Assembly: GCA_963822145.1 (NCBI GenBank)
Contig: CAWGGG010000001.1
Location: forward strand, 248,001 to 312,000
DNA from: UBA5072 sp963822145
GTDB taxonomy: Bacteria; Bacteroidota; Bacteroidia; Bacteroidales; UBA10428
Direction of reading: 5' to 3'
Length of the DNA: 64,000 nt
Position numbers and translations under genes: made by a program. Under the pieces are notes generated by a model. The model was given only the letters and a program-made list of their open reading frames with translations. It did no database searches and was not told the origin of the DNA. Of the stretch, positions 33,971 through 42,381 are shown piece by piece (position 1 is the first letter of the stretch; each line of letters starts with the position of its first letter).

Positions 33971-36900
33971 TCTTACGCTTTTTACGTAAAATAAATAGGA
34001 TCAGGAGGACAATGATAATGACATTCACTACCACGAGTGAAGTAATCAGCGCCGGTTTGTCCAGACCCGAGAACCAGCCTTCCTTTTCTTCACCATCGGC
34101 CAGATCAGGTCCTTTTCGAAGCAGTATCTTCAACAATACACGAAGAAGGTCGCGCTCGGTATAATTGAATTCTTCGGCAACCGACAGCAAATACTGCATT
34201 ACTTCAAGAGGCTTTGAAAACTGTTCAGGATTGGCGGCCTCAATTGCGTTTTTGATGCCCCCGTCGCCGTACCTTTTCAGGAGTTCTATAAATTCAGCGA
34301 TATTCTTTGGATCGATGATGTCAATCAGCAACTGGTAGACCATTTCGCGATTGAAATCATGGAATTGAGACTGGTTCAGCAGATAATCCACTAATTCCTC
34401 AAAAGTATTGATCTCCAATCCCCTGATGTCAATTTCCTGCAGGAATTCCTTCAGGCTTCCGGTGGCTTTCTGAGCCAGCATCTTCCGGAACAGTTCAACA
34501 TAGTAATACGGATCTTTGCGAATTTTTTCAATGTTTTCCAGCAACTCTCTCCTGGAATATCCGCGGCGATCTGCCTCCCCCAACAGGTAGGTTATGAGTT
34601 CAAAGGAATTTCTGATCTGCTGCCTTTCCATGTCAAGATCCAGGAGTGTTTGTTGGAGGCTGTCGGAGGATATAAACAACAGACCCTGCGACAGAAAATG
34701 GACGTCAATATCCAGTGCAGCTTTTTTCAAAGCCTCATCCAGTTCCGAGAGTGGAAATAACCTTTCTTCAGCGCCCTTCATAATATAATCCGCAGCAGCC
34801 CTGGTAGTGGGAAAATCTTTACTGTTCTGTTTCATTTGTTCCAGGAATTTGGCAAGATCTCCCGTGGAATAAGATTCCATCAGCCCGATAAAGGCAAGTG
34901 GATCGCGGTTCTGCTCGGCTATCCGATACAGGGATTCGCGAAGCTCCTCGAGACTGTAATTGCTGCCGGGAGCCTGGATCACCAGGTAATCCACCAGGGC
35001 TTCCGAAGCGTAAATGTTATTGCCACTCAAATCCAGTCCGCCAAGAGTCTTTTTCAAGCTATCCGGAGACTGATTGAACAATTCTCCATAAAAGAAATTG
35101 AGATCCTTCTGAGAAAGAAAGCGTGCCATCAGCGTCTGTACCTCTTCCGCAGTAAAGCCATATTCCTCGGCGTGTTGCATCAGGTAATCATACAAATCAG
35201 CAATAGTCTGAAACTGCGATCCACGCAGATCAAGGCTCCGGAGGAGTTTCTCAAGGTTTCCTGCAGACATGGCCGTAATGCCCATATACCGGTCTGCATC
35301 AGAAAGCACCGATTCTTGAGCCATGGCAGCAGCTGCAACAGCTTCGGCAGAAGGTGTATAAACAACCGTAACTTCGCGGGTGGTGCTGTTTCCAGCAGCA
35401 TCAGCAAGCGTGAACCGGAGTATATTGGTGCCTGCCACAGGCTTTAACAAATATACAAACCGCCGTCGCTTGATATCGAAACTTTCTGTTTTTCTTAATT
35501 CACCATTAACCAGCGTCTCCACCTTCAGGGTGGTATTCTTCTCAAGATCAAGTTTTATGGGTATGGAAGCATCGGATGTAACATTATAGCTAATAATCGG
35601 AATGATCATCTCGGGTCCGATAGACGGAGTTATTTCAGTAGCCGCAACCTCCTCACCGGCAATAACTTCCGAAGGCGCTACTTTGAGCAGGGAAGAATGC
35701 GCTATGATATTTGATGAATTGTTGACAGGGATGGTAAGTTTTTCAATATGATCAATGATATCCTTTCCTTTTATCTGCAGTTCAAACTCTCCGGAATATG
35801 CATCCAGTGTATAGGTCCCGTCGGAATTGAGCTTTGCCTGGTCGACCAATTGACCTGTTCTGGCATTGACCAGTGTGGCGGTAATGGCTGCAAAATCAGG
35901 TTTCACCTGTCCCTCCAACCGTGTTATCCCGTTGAGGATGAATTTTCTGGGATGAAGATCAGTGAAAACCTCCAGCTTGTATATGTCCATCATGCCGTAG
36001 GAATCCGACGGATCGTACTTGGCGTAGTAGGCATAAGCCCCGTCGCGCAGAGGAACAAAGAAAATATCATCCCGGGTGGTATTTAAAGGGTAGCCTGCGT
36101 TGAGCGGTTTCGCCCATTGGCCATTATCCAGCCGGGTGCTGTAAAAGATATCATACCCGCCCATATTGTAATGCCCCATGGAGCTGAAATAGAGGGTACT
36201 CCCATCATCGGTCAGAAAGGGTGTATCTTCATTATACCTCGTATTGATCACCGGCCCGAGGTTAATGGCCGGCCCCCAGTCACCACCACGCTTTCGTTCA
36301 GATTTATAAATATCTAACCCTCCGTATCCTCCCTCCCGATTACTGGTAAAATAAAGTGTTTTCCCATCTTTGGACAATGAAGCATGGGATTCCCAATACT
36401 TGGTGTTGATATTGCCGTTGAGCTTTTCCAGCTTTGACCAGGTCCCATTACGGTATTTGCTGAAATAGAGGTTGCCGTCGAAATTATCGCTTCTGTAAAC
36501 ATACAATTCATCGCCATTATAAGACAAGCCCGTGGAATAACAATTGCCGTCAACACCGAAAGCGGGGGTCAGGTTAAGTGGCTCTGACCATTTTCCGTTG
36601 TCTTTCCGGGAACAAAAAACCGCATCATAAAACTGAAGCTTCCTGGTAAAGACCAATACCTTTTCATCACCTGAAATTAAGGGATTAAGCTCTTCGAACC
36701 GGTCATTGATACCTTCCCCCAGGTTTACCGAAATAAAATACATGGGGTTCCCCTCCTGATCAGCAGCTACTTTGCACGAAGCAATCTGTTCATCCACCAG
36801 TTCGGCATCGTACACCACCGGATCAAGTATCTGTTTGAATTCTTCAAAGGCTTCAATTGCTTCTTTGAGCTTATTGTTTGCGCGATAGGCGTTACCCAGA

Positions 36901-37253
36901 TAGTAAAATGATTCAGGCGGTGAGCGCCTTTCCTTATAACTGTTTGTTTTGCATTCCGGGCTTATTCCCATAACTGCCTTTTCAAGATAGGGAATTGACT
37001 TCTGAATCTGGTAAATATCATTTAGATAACAAATACCAATCTTATAATTAATATTGAAATTCTCTGGATCCATTTGCAGGATCTTCTGGTATAGCGGAAG
37101 GGCATCCTTATATTCCTCGAACAGAAAATAGGATTCGGCCTCCACAAAAAGATCCTTCAGCTTTCCCTCACCCTGGCCAAAGGCATGGGAGAGTATGGAA
37201 ACCAGGCAGATCGAAACAAACAAGGATTGTCGTAAGGTAGTTTTGGATCTCAT
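33963..37253 (-). CDS. Large PorE-like protein with six tandem helical repeats and a C-terminal membrane anchor
   Basis: A 1096-residue protein. Signal peptide (1-27), TPR-like helices (about 30-165), PD40 propeller (about 175-430; KTLYFTSNREGGYGGLDIY, STLYFSSMGHYNMGGYDIF), a carboxypeptidase-regulatory-like beta domain (about 435-515), an Ig/cadherin-like strand-rich segment (about 550-633), an Ala-rich linker, then six tandem ~67-residue helical repeats (about 663-1055), and finally a hydrophobic helix (1068-1089) with a basic KKRKNE tail. The last feature predicts an inner-membrane anchor with the body in the periplasm, where the paralogues have an OmpA domain instead. It is the first gene of the four-paralogue cluster. 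Function unknown; a periplasmic scaffold connecting inner membrane and cell wall is a fair inference. Confidence 0.85.
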   Translation of the reverse strand: MRSKTTLRQSLFVSICLVSILSHAFGQGEGKLKDLFVEAESYFLFEEYKDALPLYQKILQMDPENFNINYKIGICYLNDIYQIQKSIPYLEKAVMGISPECKTNSYKERRSPPESFYYLGNAYRANNKLKEAIEAFEEFKQILDPVVYDAELVDEQIASCKVAADQEGNPMYFISVNLGEGINDRFEELNPLISGDEKVLVFTRKLQFYDAVFCSRKDNGKWSEPLNLTPAFGVDGNCYSTGLSYNGDELYVYRSDNFDGNLYFSKYRNGTWSKLEKLNGNINTKYWESHASLSKDGKTLYFTSNREGGYGGLDIYKSERKRGGDWGPAINLGPVINTRYNEDTPFLTDDGSTLYFSSMGHYNMGGYDIFYSTRLDNGQWAKPLNAGYPLNTTRDDIFFVPLRDGAYAYYAKYDPSDSYGMMDIYKLEVFTDLHPRKFILNGITRLEGQVKPDFAAITATLVNARTGQLVDQAKLNSDGTYTLDAYSGEFELQIKGKDIIDHIEKLTIPVNNSSNIIAHSSLLKVAPSEVIAGEEVAATEITPSIGPEMIIPIISYNVTSDASIPIKLDLEKNTTLKVETLVNGELRKTESFDIKRRRFVYLLKPVAGTNILRFTLADAAGNSTTREVTVVYTPSAEAVAAAAMAQESVLSDADRYMGITAMSAGNLEKLLRSLDLRGSQFQTIADLYDYLMQHAEEYGFTAEEVQTLMARFLSQKDLNFFYGELFNQSPDSLKKTLGGLDLSGNNIYASEALVDYLVIQAPGSNYSLEELRESLYRIAEQNRDPLAFIGLMESYSTGDLAKFLEQMKQNSKDFPTTRAAADYIMKGAEERLFPLSELDEALKKAALDIDVHFLSQGLLFISSDSLQQTLLDLDMERQQIRNSFELITYLLGEADRRGYSRRELLENIEKIRKDPYYYVELFRKMLAQKATGSLKEFLQEIDIRGLEINTFEELVDYLLNQSQFHDFNREMVYQLLIDIIDPKNIAEFIELLKRYGDGGIKNAIEAANPEQFSKPLEVMQYLLSVAEEFNYTERDLLRVLLKILLRKGPDLADGEEKEGWFSGLDKPALITSLVVVNVIIIVLLILFILRKKRKNE
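34089..35267 (-). repeat. Six tandem ~67-residue protein repeats inside the large PorE-like gene
   Basis: Aligned on the first conserved Leu/Ile, the copies start at residues 667, 733, 800, 866, 934 and 1000, giving spacings of 66, 67, 66, 68 and 66. Shared pattern: [ST]xxLxxxLxxLD, about 10 residues, LxxYLxxxAexxxy[ST]xxEL, then LxxxxxDxxxFxxxL. Examples are SPDSLKKTLGGLDL, STGDLAKFLEQM, SSDSLQQTLLDLDM and ATGSLKEFLQEIDI. The sixth copy is the most diverged. The repeats are diverged at DNA level, so this is an old protein duplication. Confidence 0.85.
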
Positions 37254-37272
37254 AGCTTTACGTCTAACATAA

Positions 37273-37280
37273 CAAATTTA
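37273..37280 (-). promoter_or_regulatory. Putative -7 element (TAAATTTG) for the PorE-like cluster
   Basis: Minus-strand TAAATTTG ending 19 bp before the ATG at 37253, in a 141-bp very AT-rich gap. No -33 TTTG at ideal spacing. Confidence 0.4.
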
Positions 37281-37394
37281 TATAATTAAAAACAATTTAT
37301 AAATAATTATCAATAAGTTATGGTTTGCTATTTATTAACCATTTAACCTTAAACCTTTATTTTCAAAGTGTTGATATGTTAATTGCGGAATTGG

Positions 37395-38693
37395 TTACAA
37401 TTCTCTTCCGGTATTGAAATTCTCAAGGTACCAGACTATCCTGCTCAGGAAGCTTCCGCCCAGAGCGCCGTCTATCACACGATGATCGTAGGTTAACGAT
37501 AACATGGTAATGTCACGTATGGCCATACCATAACCCGTACCGGTTTTAACCGCCCATGGCTTTTTGGTAATGGTGCCAACCGCCAGGATGGCCGACTCAG
37601 GCTGGTTAATAATGGGCGTTCCGGTGAGGTTATTATACTGACCGATATTGGTAATGGTGAAGGTGCCTCCCTTGATTTCAGTAAGCAGCAATGCGTTATT
37701 CCTGGCCCTTTCAGCCATATCGGCAACTTTTCGGGCCAGGCCGCCCAGACTTTCACGGTCTGCATTGCGGATTACCGGCACGATCAGATTGCCATCGGGC
37801 AAAGCTGTAGCAAATCCGATATTGATATTTTTCCGGATGATAATCATTTCACCGGAAAGGGCAACATTGATACGCGGAAAATCTTTCAGTGCCTGTGCGA
37901 CAGCTTCCACAAACAAAGGGGTGAAAGTGAGACGCACCTCTTCCCTGCTAAAAAAGGCATCTTTATGTCTTTCACGCCAGGCCACCAGGGCGGTGATATC
38001 CGCCTCAAGAAAAGAGGTAACATGGGGAGCGGTTTTCTTGGATTTCATCATATGTCCGGCAATGATCTTTCGTAAACGGTCCATTTCAACAACCTCATCC
38101 TCGGGATCTATGAAAGGCTCCTGCTGAAGCTGCTGCTGATCCAATTCACCGTTAGCGGCACCAGGTTCAAAAACGGGAGATCCTGATTTTCCTTCTATAA
38201 AATACCGGTTGATATCATCCCTGGTAATGCGTCCGTCCAGTCCGGTTGGACTGATTGTCCGCAGTTCGCCCATGGTAATTCCTCGCTGCCGGGCCAAAAA
38301 GCGTACCAGTGGGGAAATGTTCAACCGGAGGGTATGTTCCTCTGAAGGGACAATACGACGGTTTTCAAGAACGGGCAGCACCTGGGAATCTGTTGGAGGT
38401 TGTTTAACGGCTGCAACAGCCGGATCTGCATCCTGAGGTTTTTCCTCCGCTTCACCTGTCTCCAGCAATGCTATAACTTCCCCTACTCTGGGAATCTCTC
38501 CTTCGCTGTAGATCAGTCTCACTACTGTTCCCTCAACAGGTGAAGGAATCTCGGAATCAACTTTATCTGTGGCAACTTCAACCAGAGGCTGGTCAACACT
38601 GACGTGCTGTCCGCTTGAAACAAGCCATCTTGTGATAGCGGCCTCAATAATCCCCTCTCCCATGGCGGGTAAAATCAATTCAAATCTGGCCAT
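37395..38693 (-). CDS. 2-oxo acid dehydrogenase E2 component (dihydrolipoamide acyltransferase)
   Basis: A 432-residue protein from the ATG at 38693; one base separates it from the upstream stop, and a TTG at 38708 is less likely. The lipoyl domain (about 1-78) has K44 in VATDKVDSE. An Ala/Pro/Glu linker follows, then a peripheral subunit-binding domain (about 127-165; ISPLVRFLARQRGI and GRITRDDI), and the catalytic acyltransferase domain with TYDHRVIDG near 402-410 (His and Asp of the active site). It transfers acyl groups from the E1 lipoyl arm to CoA and probably partners with the fused E1 at 21.4-23.8 kb. Whether the substrate is a branched-chain acid or pyruvate is not decidable here. 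Confidence 0.93.
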   Translation of the reverse strand: MARFELILPAMGEGIIEAAITRWLVSSGQHVSVDQPLVEVATDKVDSEIPSPVEGTVVRLIYSEGEIPRVGEVIALLETGEAEEKPQDADPAVAAVKQPPTDSQVLPVLENRRIVPSEEHTLRLNISPLVRFLARQRGITMGELRTISPTGLDGRITRDDINRYFIEGKSGSPVFEPGAANGELDQQQLQQEPFIDPEDEVVEMDRLRKIIAGHMMKSKKTAPHVTSFLEADITALVAWRERHKDAFFSREEVRLTFTPLFVEAVAQALKDFPRINVALSGEMIIIRKNINIGFATALPDGNLIVPVIRNADRESLGGLARKVADMAERARNNALLLTEIKGGTFTITNIGQYNNLTGTPIINQPESAILAVGTITKKPWAVKTGTGYGMAIRDITMLSLTYDHRVIDGALGGSFLSRIVWYLENFNTGREL

Positions 38694-38694
38694 A

Positions 38695-40698
38695 TTAAAC
38701 AGAATCAAAGTCTGAACCGTTGTTGGATTCTACACCAGGTTTCCTGCCCAGTTGCTGGAATCCCTTTATAATAATCCGCATATCCTGCAGGATCTGGTAG
38801 TCTTTTGCATAAAGCAGATTCACCTGATCATCGGATCCCTGATAAAATCCGCGCCCTCCATGAAGATCGAGCGGTGTCAGCACTCCGGGCCTTATCCTGG
38901 GAAGACCAGGATGGTGACCTCCTGTGGATTGATGATAGCCGACCCAGGATGTAAAACCCAGGAAAACACAAAAAATGTTGCGGAACATTCCTGAAGGTTC
39001 CCTGACGATAAAAAGCCAGGCCGGCCATACGACCAGAAAAAGAATGGAAAGCCCCATATCAAGAACCCTTTTCTTGCGCCTGCTCAGCAAACGCGACAGG
39101 GTGTTTGCATGCAAAACATACAATTCACCGGATGTGCTGTTTGAATTACTGCCGATAACCGACATGCTTTCAGGCGGGGCGATCTTAAGTTCAATGTCAG
39201 ATTCGGTAAACTGAAGCATCGTCTCAATGATATGCCTTGAAGATATATTGGCTGCACAAAAGACCAGTTCATCAGCCTGGTGTATCCTAACAAGATCTTC
39301 AATCTGACCAATATGACCCATATAACCCGTGGTGGGAGTCTTATGGTCCGGACTTACAATTCCAATGAGCTCTGCAATCACCTGAGTTTGCTTTATTAAG
39401 GAATATACCCTGTTACTTTCCACCAATTCACCAATAATAATGATCCGCTTTTTCTTTCGGAAGAATTCCAAAGATTTCCCTTGATAAACCATACTTAACA
39501 AATAGCGGGCAAAAATTGTTGCAATCAATGTCCAACAAGTTCCAATCAGGATCAGTGCCCTGGAAAACCTCAGGGTCTCAGGCAAAAGGGCATAAACCAG
39601 CAGGATCAGAAGCGATCCCATGATAATCCCCCGGATCAGATCAGGGAGCTTAACTTTTCTTTCATAACCTGTAGTAAGGAAAATACCCAGCAGCCAGATC
39701 GATATATAGGCCGGAACAACCACGGCTAGGTATACCGGAGGATAACTGCCGGATGAGCCAAAGTGACGATACTCCCATAAAGGCATGAAGAAATAATAAC
39801 CAGCATAGATCAGCAAGGCATCCAGCAAAGGATTAACAACTCCTTTAAAGAACCTCGTGAGTATTGACAGACCGGCTCGCAGATAAATAGCCAGATGGAT
39901 GAAAAAGATATAATACCTGACTGTGTTCCCTGAAAAATGCTTCCGGGCAAAAATGATCATCGCCCTGTAAAAAACGATCACATAATTGATACTGCTTTTC
40001 CTGGTGCTTTCCCCTTTGTAGTGGATGATGGTGGTTAGCGGAAAGTATACATTCCGGTATCCTGCCTGTTTAAAGCGATAGGATATATCAATGTCTTCAC
40101 CGTACATAAAAAACCTTTCATCCAGCAACCCTGTTTTATCCAGGGCAGCCTTGCGGATAAACATGAATGCCCCTGAGATCACATCCACATCATGTATTTC
40201 TTCAGGATCCAGGTATCCGAGATGATATTTTCCAAACCGCCTGGAGCGGGGAAAAAGTGCTGCCAGACCGAACACCTTATAAAATGCAGTCATGGGCGTG
40301 GGCAAAGCCCGCTTTGATTCAGGCAGGAATTTGCCCTTCCCGTCAATCATTTTAACTCCCAGGCTGCCCACATCGGGATGGAGGTCCATATAGCCCATAC
40401 ACTTTAAAAAAGTGTCTTCCTGCACAACAGTATCCGGGTTGAGTAACAGTATGTATCTTCCTGAAGCTCTGGCGATAGCCTGGTTATTGGCTTTGGCAAA
40501 ACCCAGGTTGGTAGCGTTTGCAATAAATATCACCTTTGGGAATCTCTCTGCTATCATGCGGTCGGAGCCGTCTGCCGAATTGTTATCGACGACGATTACT
40601 TCAGCACCTATTTTTTGGGTGGCCCTGTAAACCGCATGCAGGCATTGCTCGAGAAAGTACTTAACGTTGTAATTTACTATGATGATGGATAGATCCAT
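38695..40698 (-). CDS. GT2 glycosyltransferase fused to a degenerate polyprenyl glycosylphosphotransferase-like module
   Basis: A 667-residue protein. Residues 1-260 are a rhamnosyltransferase-like GT2: LSIIIVNYNVKYFLEQCL, VVDNNSADGSD, LLLNPDTVV and EDIDISYRFKQAGY. Several membrane helices follow (about 265-425), then a Rossmann-like segment RIIIIGELVESNRVYSLI (about 435-560), and a C-terminal part beginning KKRVLDMGLSILFLV as in WcaJ-type sugar-1-P transferases. The catalytic region containing the FRSM motif of WcaJ is missing; instead there is WVGYHQS, LPRIRPGVLTPLD and LYAKDYQILQDMRIIIKGF. The protein probably extends a lipid-linked surface glycan. Downstream E2 starts 1 bp after its stop. 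Confidence 0.87.
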   Translation of the reverse strand: MDLSIIIVNYNVKYFLEQCLHAVYRATQKIGAEVIVVDNNSADGSDRMIAERFPKVIFIANATNLGFAKANNQAIARASGRYILLLNPDTVVQEDTFLKCMGYMDLHPDVGSLGVKMIDGKGKFLPESKRALPTPMTAFYKVFGLAALFPRSRRFGKYHLGYLDPEEIHDVDVISGAFMFIRKAALDKTGLLDERFFMYGEDIDISYRFKQAGYRNVYFPLTTIIHYKGESTRKSSINYVIVFYRAMIIFARKHFSGNTVRYYIFFIHLAIYLRAGLSILTRFFKGVVNPLLDALLIYAGYYFFMPLWEYRHFGSSGSYPPVYLAVVVPAYISIWLLGIFLTTGYERKVKLPDLIRGIIMGSLLILLVYALLPETLRFSRALILIGTCWTLIATIFARYLLSMVYQGKSLEFFRKKKRIIIIGELVESNRVYSLIKQTQVIAELIGIVSPDHKTPTTGYMGHIGQIEDLVRIHQADELVFCAANISSRHIIETMLQFTESDIELKIAPPESMSVIGSNSNSTSGELYVLHANTLSRLLSRRKKRVLDMGLSILFLVVWPAWLFIVREPSGMFRNIFCVFLGFTSWVGYHQSTGGHHPGLPRIRPGVLTPLDLHGGRGFYQGSDDQVNLLYAKDYQILQDMRIIIKGFQQLGRKPGVESNNGSDFDSV

Positions 40699-40702
40699 TG
40701 CT

Positions 40703-41446
40703 TTATGGAATCACAGGAATCGCTTTCGCACATTCCATCAAAGTCATCCTGCAGGCATTGGTATTTCCAAGAGTACAGGATTTATGAAAGTAGGGGCATG
40801 CTTTCCCCTTATCATTGAGCCGGAAATACGACATTCCCAGGTTGAAAAATAATGCAGAATTACCCTCGGAATAATCCAGGGTTTTTAAAAAATCATTTAC
40901 AGCAGCTGCATAGTCGCGTATCTCGTAATTTACCATGGCGCGACTGTGATAGGCACTTGCAACCGTATCATTCTGTTCGATGGAAATGCTAAGATCCGAC
41001 AAAGCCTGATCATACTCGAGGAGGTTCATATGGCTAACACCCCGACCAAGATAATACCTGTACTGGTTACCGGGAGGATTCAGATTTATGGCGTGGTCAA
41101 AGTCGTCCAGCGCGCGAATGTACTTCCCCCTGGCATTGTTAATGATCCCCCTGAGGTAATAAAAATCAGCTACATCGGGATACAGGTGTATGGCTTCATC
41201 GGCATACCTGACGGACTCTTTCTCATCATTCATCAAAAAGCAGATATTGATTCGTTTTTGCAATGCCGGCATACTGGATGGGGCCAGGTCAATAGCCTGC
41301 TGGGTTTTTATCAGGGCTTCTGAAAGCTTGCTTGCGGCAATGAGTCCATCAGCTTCGGCCAGCAATGCCTGTACATTGGCATCATCCTGTGCAGCCACCT
41401 TAAATAAAGACAACAGCAGGAATAGTATGGTGAAAAGATTCTTCAT
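40703..41446 (-). CDS. Secreted TPR-repeat protein
   Basis: A 247-residue protein from the ATG at 41446, giving a signal peptide (MKNLFTILFLLLSLFKVAAQ); an ATG two codons upstream is also possible. Four or more TPRs follow (EADGLIAASKLSEALIKTQQ, KYIRALDDFDHAINLNP, EYDQALSDLSISI, AAVNDFLKTLDY). The C-terminus has KGKACPYFHKSC and LGNTNAC, a Cys-containing end often seen in this kind of Bacteroidota TPR protein. No enzymatic domain is present. It lies 4 bp upstream of the GT2 fusion gene. Role unknown; probably a protein-interaction adaptor in the periplasm. Confidence 0.8.
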   Translation of the reverse strand: MKNLFTILFLLLSLFKVAAQDDANVQALLAEADGLIAASKLSEALIKTQQAIDLAPSSMPALQKRINICFLMNDEKESVRYADEAIHLYPDVADFYYLRGIINNARGKYIRALDDFDHAINLNPPGNQYRYYLGRGVSHMNLLEYDQALSDLSISIEQNDTVASAYHSRAMVNYEIRDYAAAVNDFLKTLDYSEGNSALFFNLGMSYFRLNDKGKACPYFHKSCTLGNTNACRMTLMECAKAIPVIP

Positions 41447-41522
41447 TAGCATATCCAGTGAAGTATATATAATTACCGCAATGAAAATACTAAATATTTG
41501 GTATTAAAACAATTTACCGTTA

Positions 41523-42368
41523 CTATTTGGCCAGGTTCCTGAAATCGGACTCAAGAAAACCATCAGGGTTCTTGTCGCTGATCTTATGATAGTCAAAATA
41601 ATAGAAATTAGCATCAGCAGCCCCAATGATCACCTTATAGCAACGGGCATTGAGCTTGGTCCCTTCGGGGCCCACTTTGTGCAGAAAAACCACTTCGGGA
41701 TCACGGTTCTTGATAGCTTCTTCAATATCCTCCATGGTAACAAGCCGGAACTTATAGGGATAAACTTTGCTGATCTTGGTTTCGGTATTAACCGAAGGTG
41801 CCAGTTCTTCCTTAAGGAGATACAGGGTTTTGCCCCGGATATCCTTTATGTTATCATTATAGTGTTTGAAAACATTGGCTGAGATAATTTCAGGATGATC
41901 CCGGATAAGCTTTGCATGATTCTGCATAAAGCGAACCAGAATAGCCAGCTTGTAAGCATACCTTTCCTCCTCCACACTGAAGTAGGCCAGTGGCACTGAA
42001 GCAATGTCAGGCATCTCATTCAGCCTAAAATAATCGCCTCCCAGTGAAAGATGGAGAAACCGGTAAGCAGCATCGGTCTTATCAGCCTCAAAGGTCACCT
42101 GCGACATGTAAATAAAAGAATATTGCGCATCCATGCGCTTTTCTTCGAATTCATTGCTGGTAATGAAATCGTAAGGGGTAATGTTCCACTCCTGCTGCAT
42201 CACTTTCTTGATTATAGCATTGTATTCCATAAGCGGATTGTCTTCCAATACTACCAAGGTTTTAGTGGTAAAGAAGGCCATAACATCCTCACTGGAAGGA
42301 ACATAACTTTGCGAACGAGCCAGGACGCCCAGTGTGATCAGGAATATTCCAAAGAGTAGTCTTTTCAT
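41523..42368 (-). CDS. Secreted protein of unknown function
   Basis: The ATG at 42368 yields a signal peptide (MKRLLFGIFLITLGVLARSQ) and 281 residues; a frame extends to 42416 but overlaps the upstream gene. After the signal peptide the protein has alternating helix and strand, a KTLVVLEDNPLMEYNAII segment near 34-51 and a C-terminal KVIIGAADANFYYFDYHKIS. I recognise no family. The middle part, LAPSVNTETKISKVYPYKFRLVTMEDIEEA, suggests a mixed alpha/beta fold. It follows the Tyr/Pro-rich protein gene by 13 bp, so the two probably form an operon. Confidence 0.7.
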   Translation of the reverse strand: MKRLLFGIFLITLGVLARSQSYVPSSEDVMAFFTTKTLVVLEDNPLMEYNAIIKKVMQQEWNITPYDFITSNEFEEKRMDAQYSFIYMSQVTFEADKTDAAYRFLHLSLGGDYFRLNEMPDIASVPLAYFSVEEERYAYKLAILVRFMQNHAKLIRDHPEIISANVFKHYNDNIKDIRGKTLYLLKEELAPSVNTETKISKVYPYKFRLVTMEDIEEAIKNRDPEVVFLHKVGPEGTKLNARCYKVIIGAADANFYYFDYHKISDKNPDGFLESDFRNLAK

Positions 42369-42381
42369 ACAAAGCTTCTGT

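Noticed and set aside
34836..35447. Plus-strand frame of about 200 codons inside the helical-repeat region
   Set aside because: It is opposite the repeat-coding minus strand and has no start context or family features.
28717..37253. Direct naming of one paralogue as PorE or the cluster as a type IX secretion locus
   Set aside because: Domain order matches PorE in one member only, lipobox cysteines are absent, and no PorK/L/M/N/P/V gene is present, so only PorE-like was used.
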